In this document: one piece after another, positions 8,464 through 16,886 of the stretch | Numbering within the stretch: the first letter of the stretch is position 1 | How the letters are laid out: each line of letters starts with the position of its first letter | DNA from: CAVRXQ01 sp963849105 | GTDB lineage: Bacteria > Actinomycetota > Acidimicrobiia > Acidimicrobiales > Bog-793 | Direction of reading: 5' to 3' | NCBI GenBank assembly: GCA_963849105.1 | Contig: CAWKGD010000003.1 | Coordinates: forward strand, 62,001-126,000 | Length of the DNA: 64,000 nucleotides | Program-made: the position numbers and the translations under genes | Notes under the pieces: model-generated | Seen by the model: only the letters and a program-made list of their open reading frames with translations | Database searches by the model: none | What the model was told of the DNA's origin: nothing

Positions 8464-9063
8464 TCAGGTCGCGAGCGGCCGTATCGATAGATAATCGGGG
8501 CGATCCACCGACGTGTAACGAACCTCACCCCGGGCGAGGAACGCCTCCCGTACGCCTGCGAAGAGGAAGTTGACGGATCTGACCTGGGTGAACTGGGTGA
8601 GCGTGTAGACGATCTGGCCGTCGGCTTGGAACAGTTCTGTCGCGTCGAGCGAACCGAACGACGAGTCCAGGGCGACGGAAGCGACGCCCTCCTTCACATT
8701 GCCGGTGAGCGTCAGTTGCGCGCGCGGGAACTCGCTCATCGCGGTGAATATGCCCGAGTGGAGCTCAGAGGTCGTCGGACCGAACGTGAGGGCGTTCAAC
8801 GTGTCCTGCAAGAGTCGGTCGAGCGTGAGCTTGCCGGCAGGTACGTACCGCGTCGACGCGACGAGATGTCCTCGGGTCAAGAAATAGACGTCGACGGGGC
8901 GTCCGTGGCGCAGAAGATCGGGAACCGTCGGAACGTGGAAGAGGTTCGGTACCGCAATCGGCTGCGCGCTCGGCTGGATCGCAACCCCGCATCCGGCCGT
9001 TGCAACGCCGATCGCCAGGACGAACAGCACCGCCATCGATCGGGGTCGTCGTCTTGTCGTCAT
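8464..9063 (-). CDS. LpqB-like GerMN-domain lipoprotein (short form)
   Basis: I start at the ATG at 9063, which overlaps the sensor kinase stop (ATGA). The 199-residue protein has a basic N-terminus, a hydrophobic stretch and a lipobox-like TAGC with the lipidated cysteine at about residue 25. The remainder (VDVYFLTRGHLVASTRYVP, LDRLLQDTLNALTFGPT, GVASVALDSSF) fits a single GerMN (sporulation/germination) domain. Mycobacterial LpqB has a GerMN domain plus a long C-terminal propeller and modulates the MtrB sensor. Position and domain match here, but the propeller is absent. The role as an accessory of the sensor is inference. Confidence 0.75.
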   Translation of the reverse strand: MTTRRRPRSMAVLFVLAIGVATAGCGVAIQPSAQPIAVPNLFHVPTVPDLLRHGRPVDVYFLTRGHLVASTRYVPAGKLTLDRLLQDTLNALTFGPTTSELHSGIFTAMSEFPRAQLTLTGNVKEGVASVALDSSFGSLDATELFQADGQIVYTLTQFTQVRSVNFLFAGVREAFLARGEVRYTSVDRPDYLSIRPLAT

Positions 9064-10559
9064 TGCTCTTTGCCGCTTGCCGACACGCCGTCTTGCTCCA
9101 CGGCCGACCACGGTGCCAAGGGGATCTCGACGACAAATCGCGCGCCGCCCGCCGGCGCGTCGGTGACGAAGACGCGTCCGCCGTGCAAACGCACGTGCTC
9201 GCGTACGAGAGCGAGTCCGAGACCCGTTCCGACTCCGGCGCCTCGACTGCCCGAGACCGACGAGCCGCGCGCGAAGCGTTCGAAGATCCGTGAGCGGTCT
9301 GCTTCGGGAACGCCCGGACCCGCGTCATCGACGAGGACGCGCACGAAACCGTCTTCACTTTCCACAGACACTCCCGTGACGCCGCCGGCGTAGCGGTCGG
9401 CATTCTCGATGAGATTCGAGAGCACTCGTTCGATCCGTCGTTTGTCGACGAACACGAGCTGGTGATCACTCTCAGGTTCGATCGAGATCGGGATCGCGCT
9501 GTGGCCCAGCGGCGTAGAAGCGTGTCGGATGAGTTCTCCGATTTCGACCGACATCGGTTCAAAATCGGTAGAGCGCGAGTCGTAGCGCGAAATTTCGAGA
9601 AGATCAGCGACCATGCGCTGAAACCGGCGCACTTCTGCCGCGAGCAGCTCGAGCGCATGGCGCGAGCGCTCGGGCATCTCGTCTTTACGGGCTTCGATCA
9701 CCGAAAGCGCCGCCGCGAGCGTCGTCAACGGAGAGCGCAGCTCGTGGCTGACATCGGAAGTGAAGCGGGCGTCACGTTCGATGCGCTGCTGGAGGCGATC
9801 GGCCATGCGATTGAACGAAGACGTCAAAACTGCGAGGTCGCGGGCGTCGGCAGTTTCGAGCCTGGTGTCAAGCATCCCGCCAGCGATGGCGAGCGCTGCC
9901 TGAGAGACATCTCGCAAGGGTCGCAGTGCGCGTCCTGCTGCCCAGCGTCCAAGCACCGCGCCGAGCGCGGTCGTCACGATGCCCGCCGCGATGAGCGTGG
10001 CAAGCAGCGCGTGCAGCGTGTCGGCGGCACTGGACAAGTTGTAGATCGCGAAGAAACGCGCGTGCCCCGGGAGCGCGATGCCAACTCCGTACATCGGAGC
10101 GCTGTGGAACGAAAAGGTCTGTTCGGACGAGAGTCCGGCGATCGTTTCGTCGCGAAGTGAAATTGGCAGCTGCTTCGATGTGAACGACACAGGAGACGAC
10201 GAGAACCACTGCTGGAGGTCGGCGAGATAGACAAGTGTGAACGTTGTGGTTGTCTTCAGGTTGTTCACGAGGGAGAGCGCGTTCAGCTCCTCTCCGTTGG
10301 GATTGCGTGCGTACACGACGCTTCGAGCTGCTGTCGCATTGGCTATTGCCTGCGCGTTATAGGAGCGTTCGTCGCCGCCGACGATCGACGAACTTGTCTT
10401 GACGTAGGTGATCGTCGAGATGAGGATCGCAAGCACGAGCGCACCCAGCGCGAAGCTCGCTGTGATGCGGGCGCGAAGGCCGAGACGTGACAGTCGTCCC
10501 GATCGGTGCGCTCCACCCTCGGGGGAAACGACGCGGCGGAGCCGCTCCCCGAACGACAT
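9060..10559 (-). CDS. mtrB: MtrB-like sensor histidine kinase
   Basis: This is a membrane histidine kinase of 499 residues. It has a first transmembrane segment at about 33-52, an extracytoplasmic sensor loop, a second transmembrane segment at about 183-205 and a HAMP linker to about 260. The HisKA box is FTSDVSHELRSPL (phospho-His at about 272). The ATPase has an N box (SNLIENADRY), G1 (DDAGPGVP), F box (IFERFARG) and G2 (GVGTGLGLALV). It starts directly after the response regulator stop (TAAATG) and runs into the lpqB-like gene by ATGA. This is the mtrA-mtrB-lpqB arrangement that governs cell-wall and division functions in actinobacteria. The mtrB name rests on that order plus general similarity. 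Confidence 0.85.
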   Translation of the reverse strand: MSFGERLRRVVSPEGGAHRSGRLSRLGLRARITASFALGALVLAILISTITYVKTSSSIVGGDERSYNAQAIANATAARSVVYARNPNGEELNALSLVNNLKTTTTFTLVYLADLQQWFSSSPVSFTSKQLPISLRDETIAGLSSEQTFSFHSAPMYGVGIALPGHARFFAIYNLSSAADTLHALLATLIAAGIVTTALGAVLGRWAAGRALRPLRDVSQAALAIAGGMLDTRLETADARDLAVLTSSFNRMADRLQQRIERDARFTSDVSHELRSPLTTLAAALSVIEARKDEMPERSRHALELLAAEVRRFQRMVADLLEISRYDSRSTDFEPMSVEIGELIRHASTPLGHSAIPISIEPESDHQLVFVDKRRIERVLSNLIENADRYAGGVTGVSVESEDGFVRVLVDDAGPGVPEADRSRIFERFARGSSVSGSRGAGVGTGLGLALVREHVRLHGGRVFVTDAPAGGARFVVEIPLAPWSAVEQDGVSASGKEQ

Positions 10560-11252
10560 TTAACTAGCGAGCTTGTAGCCGAGGCCGCGAACCGTGAGCA
10601 CGTAGCGGGGGTTTGCCGGGTCGGGCTCGACCTTGGTGCGGAGCCGGCGGATGTGGACGTCGACGAGGCGTCCGTCGCCGAAATAGTCGTAGCTCCAGAC
10701 GCGTTCGAGCAGCTGTTCTCTGCTCAACACCTTTCCTGAGTTCGCCGCGAGCTCGCACAGGAGCAGGAACTCCGTGCGCGTGAGATGAACTTCCTCGCCT
10801 GCCAGGCGGACGACGCCGGCGTCGGGCATCACCTCGAGTTCGCCGAAAGTGAGCGTCGGAGGACCGCCTTCGGTCGAGCGCGCACGTCGCATCAGCGCTC
10901 GGATCCGCGCCGCGAGCTCCTTTGGCTCGAACGGCTTCGTCACGTAGTCGTCGGCGCCCGCCTCGAGGCCGGCAACGATGTCGTGTGTGTCCGTGCGTGC
11001 CGTGACCATGATGATCGGGACCGCGGACTCGCGTCGGATCTCCCGGCAGCACTCGAAGCCGTCGATGCCGGGCAGCATGAGATCGATGATCACGAGGTCG
11101 ATCGGTTCCGATGGCAGCGCTTTGGCGAATCGGTCGAGCGCGACCTCACCGCTCCCCGCTTCGACGACGCCGTAGCCCTCGTCCTCGAGGGCGAGGCGCA
11201 TCGAGGTCCGGATTCGCTCATCGTCTTCGACCAGTAAAAGATGGCTCGCCAC
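10560..11252 (-). CDS. mtrA: MtrA-like OmpR-family response regulator
   Basis: The protein has 230 residues from the GTG at 11252. The receiver domain carries the acidic pair in LLVEDDERIR, the phospho-Asp in VIIDLMLPG (D57), the Thr in VTARTD and the Lys in YVTKPFEPKEL. The DNA-binding domain is a winged helix of the OmpR/PhoB type: LTRTEFLLLCELAANSGKVLSREQLLERVW, then VDVHIRRLRTKVE and VRGLGYKL. An AAGGAAACA ribosome site lies upstream of the start. It is the first gene of the three-gene operon whose sensor follows without a gap. Longer upstream frames are not supported. Confidence 0.87.
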   Translation of the reverse strand: MASHLLLVEDDERIRTSMRLALEDEGYGVVEAGSGEVALDRFAKALPSEPIDLVIIDLMLPGIDGFECCREIRRESAVPIIMVTARTDTHDIVAGLEAGADDYVTKPFEPKELAARIRALMRRARSTEGGPPTLTFGELEVMPDAGVVRLAGEEVHLTRTEFLLLCELAANSGKVLSREQLLERVWSYDYFGDGRLVDVHIRRLRTKVEPDPANPRYVLTVRGLGYKLAS

Positions 11253-11350
11253 GCCACCATTGTTTCCTTTTTGGCACGACGGCGAGCGCGTTCGGACAAT
11301 TCCGGCGGCGAGAAGGGCAGCCATCACGCGAAACGGCCTGGTCGCGACCG

Positions 11351-11356
11351 TAAACT
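11351..11356 (+). promoter_or_regulatory. -10 element of xerC (leaderless type)
   Basis: TAAACT ends 6 nt before the GTG start of xerC, and no ribosome-binding site lies between. The 110-bp gap between mtrA and xerC therefore holds both divergent promoters. No clear box is seen for mtrA. Confidence 0.5.
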
Positions 11357-11362
11357 CGGCTG

Positions 11363-12250
11363 GTGAGCTGGGATTTCGACGGGTTCTCCCGTTCACTTAG
11401 CTCGGCGTCACCGGCGACGCAGAGGGCGTACCGCGGTGATCTTGACGCCTTCGCCGAGTGGGCGGGGCGCGCCGGGGTCGACGGGCCGGGCGAGGTCGAC
11501 CGGATCATGCTCCGTCGCTATCTCGCCTATCTGTCGACGCGCGGTTTTGCCCGCCGGTCGATCGCCCGCAAGGCGGCGTCGCTCCGGCGGTACTTCGCCT
11601 ACGCGCAGCGCCGGCATCTGGTCGGCGACGACCCGGGCCGTCGTTTGAGCGCGCCGTCGGGGGAGGGTCGCCTGCCGAAGGTGCTCGGACCGGGAGAGCT
11701 CGCCGCGCTCTTGGGACAACGACAAGAACCCGAGGGTGTCGACGCGGTGACGTTCGCCGTCTCCGCTCGCGACGACGCCATCGTCGAGCTTCTCTACGGA
11801 TCCGGGCTGCGCGTCGCCGAGTGCTGCGACCTCGACCTGCGGGACCTCGAGCTCGGTCGCGGCGCGGTGACGGTTCTCGGGAAAGGAAACAAGTCGCGGC
11901 GGGTGCCGATGAGCGAGCCGAGCGTCGACGCCCTGCGGAGGTACCTCGACGGCCCGCGGGCTTTGCTGAAGAAGAAGGACTCGCCAAGAGAAGCGGTGTT
12001 CTTCAACCGCAGGGGGCGCCGGATGTCGCCGAGGGACGTGCGGCGGTCGATCGATGCACGAGCCGCTTCGCCGACCCACCCGCACGCGCTCCGCCATACC
12101 TACGCCACGCACCTTCTCGACGGGGGGGCGGACCTGAGGATCGTGCAGGAGCTGCTCGGTCACGCCAGCCTGCGCACCACCCAGCGCTACACCCACGTCT
12201 CCAAAGAGCGGCTCGTTGCCGTCTACGAAAAGGCCCACCCCCGCTCCTGA
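11363..12250 (+). CDS. xerC: tyrosine recombinase XerC/XerD
   Basis: This site-specific recombinase resolves chromosome dimers at dif. The 295-residue protein has the N-terminal SAM-like core-binding domain (SSASPATQRAYRGDLDAFAEWA, about 12-33) and a C-terminal catalytic domain. The catalytic residues are visible: R150 in GSGLRVAE, Lys in GKGNKSRRVP, H241-x-x-R244 in HALRHTYATH, His in LLGHASL and the nucleophile Y276 in TQRYTHV. The length is typical of XerC/XerD, and its position upstream of rpsB is the common actinobacterial place for xerC. It is unlikely to be a phage integrase, because the surroundings are core genes. Confidence 0.92.
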   Translation: MSWDFDGFSRSLSSASPATQRAYRGDLDAFAEWAGRAGVDGPGEVDRIMLRRYLAYLSTRGFARRSIARKAASLRRYFAYAQRRHLVGDDPGRRLSAPSGEGRLPKVLGPGELAALLGQRQEPEGVDAVTFAVSARDDAIVELLYGSGLRVAECCDLDLRDLELGRGAVTVLGKGNKSRRVPMSEPSVDALRRYLDGPRALLKKKDSPREAVFFNRRGRRMSPRDVRRSIDARAASPTHPHALRHTYATHLLDGGADLRIVQELLGHASLRTTQRYTHVSKERLVAVYEKAHPRS

Positions 12251-12319
12251 CGACGGCGAGCCGCCATTTCACGCGCGAATCGGACTCCGCTCCCTGATCA
12301 GAGGCGGAAACTCACCGGC

Positions 12320-12420
12320 TACCATCTGTGCGGACCCGACCGGGTCCAACAAACCTTGACCGGACACACCCACGGTCGCCTCACGGCGCGGTGTCCGGCG
12401 CGAGTAACCGTTGGGAGGAG
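12320..12420 (+). promoter_or_regulatory. promoter, structured leader and ribosome site of rpsB
   Basis: TACCAT at 12320-12325 would place the transcript start near 12332, leaving a leader of about 95 nt. The leader begins with a perfect hairpin: GGACCC (12332-12337), loop GACC, GGGTCC (12342-12347). A second, larger inverted repeat follows: CCGGACAC at 12360-12367 with GTGTCCGG at 12391-12398, enclosing a smaller GCC/GGC stem. It ends with a strong ribosome site, GGGAGGAG at 12413-12420, 6 nt before the GTG. Ribosomal protein leaders often mediate autoregulation. That function is inferred here. Confidence 0.55.
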
Positions 12421-12426
12421 CGACGC

Positions 12427-13212
12427 GTGGCCGTCGTCACAATGAAGCAGCTGCTCGAAGCCGGGGTTCACTTCGGGCACCAGACGAGACGTTGGAACCC
12501 GAAGATGAAGCGCTTCCTTTACGGCGAGCGCAACGGCATCTACATCATCGATCTGCACCAAACCCTGGCCGGGATCGAAAAGGCGTACGCGTTCGTGCGC
12601 GACCTTGTCGCGGAAGGCGGCACGGTGCTGTTCGTCGGCACGAAAAAGCAGACCCAGGGTCCCGTTGCCGAGTACGCGACGGCCTGCGGCATGCCGTACG
12701 TCAACGAACGCTGGCTCGGCGGAATGCTGACCAACTTTGAGACGATCTCGAGTCGGGTGCGAAAGCTCGCCGAGCTCGAGGCGCAGCGCGACTCCGGTGA
12801 GCTCGAACAGATGCCGAAGAAAGAGGCCCTCATGTTGCAGCGTGAGCTCGACAAGCTCGCCCGCAACCTCGGCGGCATCCGTCGTCTTTCGAAGCGGCCG
12901 GATGCTCTCTTCGTCATCGACACGAAAAAAGAGCACATCGCCGTCACCGAGGCGCGCAAGCTCGGGATCCCTGTCGTCGCCGTCGTCGACTCGAACTGCG
13001 ACCCGGACGAGATCGACTACCCGATTCCAGGCAACGACGACGCGATCCGCTCGGGGCGACTGATGTGCAGGGTGATTTCCGATGCCGTGATCGAAGGACG
13101 GTTCATCTACTCGCGTCGGGCGGCAGACAATCTGCGTTCGACGCAAGATCCGTTGCCACCTCCAGTGGCGGAGAGTGCGCCAGCGACGGTCGGCGCGGCT
13201 GAGGAAGCCTGA
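12427..13212 (+). CDS. rpsB: 30S ribosomal protein S2
   Basis: S2 is a component of the small ribosomal subunit. The start is the GTG at 12427, fixed by the GGGAGGAG ribosome site 6 nt upstream, and gives 261 residues. Family signatures are TMKQLLEAGVHFGHQTRRWNPKMKRFLYGERNGIYIIDL at the N-terminus, GTVLFVGTKKQ, NERWLGGMLTNFETI, PDALFVIDTKKEHIAVTEARKLGIPVVAVVDSNCDPDEIDYPIPGNDDAIRS, and a short variable tail. It is the first gene of a run of eight closely packed core genes, with tsf 1 nt downstream. Confidence 0.97.
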   Translation: MAVVTMKQLLEAGVHFGHQTRRWNPKMKRFLYGERNGIYIIDLHQTLAGIEKAYAFVRDLVAEGGTVLFVGTKKQTQGPVAEYATACGMPYVNERWLGGMLTNFETISSRVRKLAELEAQRDSGELEQMPKKEALMLQRELDKLARNLGGIRRLSKRPDALFVIDTKKEHIAVTEARKLGIPVVAVVDSNCDPDEIDYPIPGNDDAIRSGRLMCRVISDAVIEGRFIYSRRAADNLRSTQDPLPPPVAESAPATVGAAEEA

Positions 13213-13213
13213 G

Positions 13214-14014
13214 ATGGCGAACATCACGGCAAAAGACATTCAGGCGCTTCGTCAAGCGACCGGAGCCGGCATTCTCGACGCGCGGCGGGCGCTGCAAGAG
13301 ACCGACGGCGACTTCGAAAAGGCGCGGCGCTGGCTGCGGGAACAAGGGCTCGCGGGGGCGTCGAAGCGATCGGGCCGCGAACGCGCCGAAGGCGCGGTCT
13401 CGGTCGTCGTCAGTGGCGAGCACGGCGTCGGTGCCGTCGTCGCACTCGAATGCGAGACCGACTTCGTCGCGAAGTCGGCCGACTTCGTGCGCCTCGTCGA
13501 CACGCTCGCTGAGACCCTCGCGACCGATGGTGAAGAGGCGCTCGCGCGCCACGCGGATGAGATCGACGAGCTGAAGGTGACGATGAAAGAGAACATCGCC
13601 ATCGGTCAGCATGCGCGTTTTGAGTCCGATGGAACGACAATTTTGGAGAGCTATCTGCATGTGCAGAACGGGCGTGGGGTGAATGGCGTGCTCGTCGAAC
13701 TCGAAGACGGCTCTGCCGCGCTCGCCCATGACATCGCCGTCCACATCGCGTTCTGGCGCCCCGAGTACTTGTCGCGCGCCGATGTTCCCGAATCGGTCGC
13801 CGCGATCGAGCGCGAGACGATGCTCGCGATCGCGAAGAACGAAGGAAAACCTGAGGCCCAGCTCGGAAAGATCGTCGAAGGTCGGCTGAACGGCTGGTTC
13901 AAGGACCACGTGCTGCTCGACCAGCCGTTCGCGAAGGACGAGAAGCAGACGATCGCCCAGCTGCTCGGCGGCGCGAAGGTTCGCCGATACGCGCAGGTCG
14001 TCGTCGGTTCGTGA
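13214..14014 (+). CDS. tsf: elongation factor Ts
   Basis: EF-Ts is the guanine nucleotide exchange factor for EF-Tu. The 266-residue protein starts at the ATG one base after the rpsB stop. The N-terminal UBA-like segment ITAKDIQALRQATGAGILDARRALQETDGDFEKARRWLREQG is followed by the exchange core with CETDFVAKSADF and dimerisation regions. The C-terminal QPFAKDEKQTIAQLL is the conserved Tsf end motif. The stop overlaps the pyrH GTG (GTGA). The length is normal. Confidence 0.97.
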   Translation: MANITAKDIQALRQATGAGILDARRALQETDGDFEKARRWLREQGLAGASKRSGRERAEGAVSVVVSGEHGVGAVVALECETDFVAKSADFVRLVDTLAETLATDGEEALARHADEIDELKVTMKENIAIGQHARFESDGTTILESYLHVQNGRGVNGVLVELEDGSAALAHDIAVHIAFWRPEYLSRADVPESVAAIERETMLAIAKNEGKPEAQLGKIVEGRLNGWFKDHVLLDQPFAKDEKQTIAQLLGGAKVRRYAQVVVGS

Positions 14015-14790
14015 CCCCGCGCCGAGCGCCGATGGCGGTCGCGTCGAGCACGCTTACCGAAGGCGCGTTTCCACGCAAGTGGTCGCGCGCCGTGCTGAAG
14101 ATCTCCGGTGAAGCCTTCGCTTCCGCGTCTTTGGACGAGACGATCGACGCGGCGACGGTGGCTCGCATCGCGAAGGAGATCGCCGAGTCGGTGGACGAGC
14201 TCGGGGTCGAGCTCGCCGTCATGATGGGCGGAGGCAACATCTGGCGTGGCCAGACAGGTGCGGGTGAAGGAATCGACCGGGCGACGTCCGACACGATGGG
14301 AATGCTTGGCACGGTGATCAATTCGCTCGCACTGCAGGACGCGATCGAGCGCGAGGGACGGCCGACTCGGGTGCTCTCGGCGATATCGATGGCGGAGGTC
14401 TGCGAGCCATACATCCGACGACGCGCGATCCGGCACCTGGAAAAAGGACGAGTCGTCATATTTGCCGCCGGAATGGGGAATCCTTACTTCACGACCGACA
14501 CTCCGGCCGCGCTCCGTGCGGCGGAGATCGAAGCAGACGTGATCATGAAGGGCACGCACTCTGGCGTCGATGGCGTCTATAGCGCGGATCCACGTCTCGA
14601 TCCGAAGGCGACGAAGTACGACGAGATCAGCTTCATGGACGTCATCTCGCGCGATCTGCGCGTGATGGATCTCACCGCGATCACGTTCTGCAAGGACAAC
14701 GGTATTCCTATCCTCGTGTTCGACCTGATGACACCCGGCAACATCCGTGGGGCGCTCGCCGGTGACCCGATCGGTACGCTGATTCGATGA
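14011..14790 (+). CDS. pyrH: UMP kinase
   Basis: PyrH phosphorylates UMP to UDP in pyrimidine nucleotide synthesis. It belongs to the bacterial amino-acid-kinase-fold family and is unrelated to eukaryotic UMP kinases. The 259-residue frame begins at a GTG overlapping the tsf stop. Another start, the ATG at 14032, would shorten it by 7 residues. Motifs are AVLKISGEAFAS, AVMMGGGNIWRG, then FTTDTPAALRAAEIEADVIMKGT, VDGVYSADPRLDPKATKYDEISF and ITFCKDNGIPILVFDL. frr follows with an ATGA overlap. Confidence 0.96.
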   Translation: MTPRRAPMAVASSTLTEGAFPRKWSRAVLKISGEAFASASLDETIDAATVARIAKEIAESVDELGVELAVMMGGGNIWRGQTGAGEGIDRATSDTMGMLGTVINSLALQDAIEREGRPTRVLSAISMAEVCEPYIRRRAIRHLEKGRVVIFAAGMGNPYFTTDTPAALRAAEIEADVIMKGTHSGVDGVYSADPRLDPKATKYDEISFMDVISRDLRVMDLTAITFCKDNGIPILVFDLMTPGNIRGALAGDPIGTLIR

Positions 14791-15359
14791 CCGCCGACGC
14801 CATCATCGATGCGGCGCTCAATGACGCGCGCGAAAAGATGCAGCGCGCTGTCGAGCACACAAAGGGAGAGTTCGGTGCCGTACGAACCGGTCGTGCCGCG
14901 CCGGTGCTGGTGGAGAAGTTGAAGGTCGACTACTACGGCAGCGAAGTCGCGCTGCAGAGTCTCGCCGGCATCACAGTTCCCGAAGCACGCACGCTTGTGA
15001 TCCACCCCTACGACAAGAACGCGATGAAGGCGATCGAAAAGGCGATCCAAGCATCGGACCTCGGGGTGAACCCCACCGATGACGGTGAGGTCATTCGGGT
15101 GAACTTTCCACAACTGAACGAGGAGCGCCGGCGCGAACTCGTGAAGGTCGTCCGCCAGCGCGCCGAGGAAGGTCGCGTGGCGGTGCGCAACGTGCGCCGG
15201 CATGCCCGCCACGAACTCGAGGCGCACGAACACGACGGTGCCGTCTCATCTGACGACGTCGAATGGGCGGGCAAAGAGCTAGACCGGCTCACCCACGATT
15301 TCGTCACGGAAATAGACCGGTTGCTTACCCACAAGGAGCAGGAACTGCTCGAGGTCTGA
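14787..15359 (+). CDS. frr: ribosome recycling factor
   Basis: RRF, together with EF-G, splits post-termination ribosomes. The 190-residue length is typical. The protein contains the conserved helical region KMQRAVEHTKGEFGAVRTGRAAP, the central VDYYGSEVALQSLAGITVPEARTLVIHPYDKNAMKAIEKAI, NPTDDGEVIRVNFPQLNEERRRELVK, and the C-terminal helix RNVRRHARHEL. The ATG overlaps the pyrH stop (ATGA). Confidence 0.97.
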   Translation: MTADAIIDAALNDAREKMQRAVEHTKGEFGAVRTGRAAPVLVEKLKVDYYGSEVALQSLAGITVPEARTLVIHPYDKNAMKAIEKAIQASDLGVNPTDDGEVIRVNFPQLNEERRRELVKVVRQRAEEGRVAVRNVRRHARHELEAHEHDGAVSSDDVEWAGKELDRLTHDFVTEIDRLLTHKEQELLEV

Positions 15360-15374
15360 GACCCCGAGCGCTCG

Positions 15375-16886
15375 GTGGGGCCAATGGGCACGCCTGCCGG
15401 AGGAGATGTGCCGAAAAACGCCATGGAAGATCGCGCGGAACGTCCGCTCGGAATGAACGGGGAGCACCCTGGCTCCGACGACGCCACCGAGGAGGAGGCG
15501 CCGCGCCGTACTACCGGCGAGGTTCGCGTCGTCGCGGTGGAGGCTGCGGTCGCGGCGGGGCTCGTCGAGGCGACACCCGAGCCTGCGGGAGTGGAATCGC
15601 CCCCTGAGGACACTGGCGCGGTTCCGCTGCCGGATTGGACGGATCCGCCGACGGGACAAGTGCCCCGTGTGCTGCTCGACGAAGGCGACGACCCTGACGC
15701 GCCGCGTCTCAAGGGTCCGAGCTGGCGGCAGCGCGCGCAGGACTGGGATCAGGACGCCGATGCACTCGAGTACCTCGTCGAAGAAGGCGACGACGAGGTC
15801 GATGAATCGTCGGTGATTGCGGGACGCGAATCGTCGAGCGCCGGCGATACCGATCCGTTCGAGTTCGACTTCGAGCCACCGACTCATCGCCCGCGCGCCG
15901 AATCGGCGCCGACGAACGCAGCGAGCCTTCCGGCGGCGTCCGAAGACGCAGCGGTCGGCGCAACACCCGACGACACGGCGTGGAGCGACTTGGTCGCTGT
16001 GCCGGCGACTCGCCGCCGCCATTCCCGGTCGGCCGCGCACCGGCCTCACCCGAGAGCCGTTGGCTCGCCGAAGCGCAAGGGAAGTGTCGCGATCGCGACC
16101 GGGGTCATCCTCGCCGGGATCGCGGTCGGTTGCTTCGAGAGCGGTCCGGTCGGTGTGCTCGTGCTCGCGACCGTTGCGATCACCCTCGCGGCGGGCGAGA
16201 CGTTCGGGGCGCTCCGTCGCTCTGGCTACCTTCCGCTGTCGTTTCTCGGTCTCGTGGCGACGGCGGCACTCGTCGTCTTCTCCTATCTAAAAGGACCGAT
16301 CGCCGATCCCGTCGTCTTGGCGGGACTCGTCGTCCTCGCCGGGTTGGCGCTCGTCATCTCATCAGCGGAGCGCTCGGCGGTCGAGGACTTCGGGGCGACG
16401 ATCTTCGTTGTGACGTGGGTCGGCGTGTTGGGCTCTTTTGCCGCGATGCTCGTGAACCCGACGACCTTTCCGCACCGTCATGGCGTCGCCTACTTGGGTG
16501 CAGTGGTCGCCATCACGGTCGCGCACGATGTCGGCTCCTACGTCGTCGGTTCGCGGTTCGGACGGCGCCGCTTCATCCCGCGCGTTAGTCCGGGTAAATC
16601 GGTCGAAGGGTTGATCGGTGGCACCGTTCTCGCCCTTTTGGTGGCGGGATTGGTTGTCACCCGCGTCCATCCGTTCACCGTTGCCGCGGCACTCGGACTC
16701 GGTGCGATCGTTGTCGTCCTGGCGCCGCTCGGCGACCTCGTGGAGTCGGTCGTGAAGCGGGATCTCGGACTGAAAGACATGGGACGTTTGCTCCCAGCGC
16801 ACGGGGGTATCTCGGACAGGATTGATGCGATGCTCTTCGTCCTTCCCGCCGCGTTCGTCTTTTTCCGTCTCGTACACCTCGGATGA
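15375..16886 (+). CDS. cdsA: phosphatidate cytidylyltransferase with long acidic N-terminal extension
   Basis: CdsA makes CDP-diacylglycerol from phosphatidate and CTP at the membrane, the branch point for phospholipids. The C-terminal 280 or so residues have about eight transmembrane segments and the family signature SVVKRDLGLKDMGRLLPAHG (GISDRID follows), with AHDVGSYVVGSRFGRR in place of the usual NDT-type motif. The first 220 or so residues are a hydrophilic, acidic, low-complexity stretch rich in Glu, Asp, Pro and Ser with no recognised domain. Several starts are possible (GTG 15375, ATG 15384, ATG 15423). I keep the longest because the coding bias runs through it. dxr overlaps at the 3' end (ATGA). 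Confidence 0.9.
   Translation: MGPMGTPAGGDVPKNAMEDRAERPLGMNGEHPGSDDATEEEAPRRTTGEVRVVAVEAAVAAGLVEATPEPAGVESPPEDTGAVPLPDWTDPPTGQVPRVLLDEGDDPDAPRLKGPSWRQRAQDWDQDADALEYLVEEGDDEVDESSVIAGRESSSAGDTDPFEFDFEPPTHRPRAESAPTNAASLPAASEDAAVGATPDDTAWSDLVAVPATRRRHSRSAAHRPHPRAVGSPKRKGSVAIATGVILAGIAVGCFESGPVGVLVLATVAITLAAGETFGALRRSGYLPLSFLGLVATAALVVFSYLKGPIADPVVLAGLVVLAGLALVISSAERSAVEDFGATIFVVTWVGVLGSFAAMLVNPTTFPHRHGVAYLGAVVAITVAHDVGSYVVGSRFGRRRFIPRVSPGKSVEGLIGGTVLALLVAGLVVTRVHPFTVAAALGLGAIVVVLAPLGDLVESVVKRDLGLKDMGRLLPAHGGISDRIDAMLFVLPAAFVFFRLVHLG

Noticed and set aside
12319..13239. Minus-strand open frame opposite rpsB
   Set aside because: The plus strand is unambiguous ribosomal protein S2.
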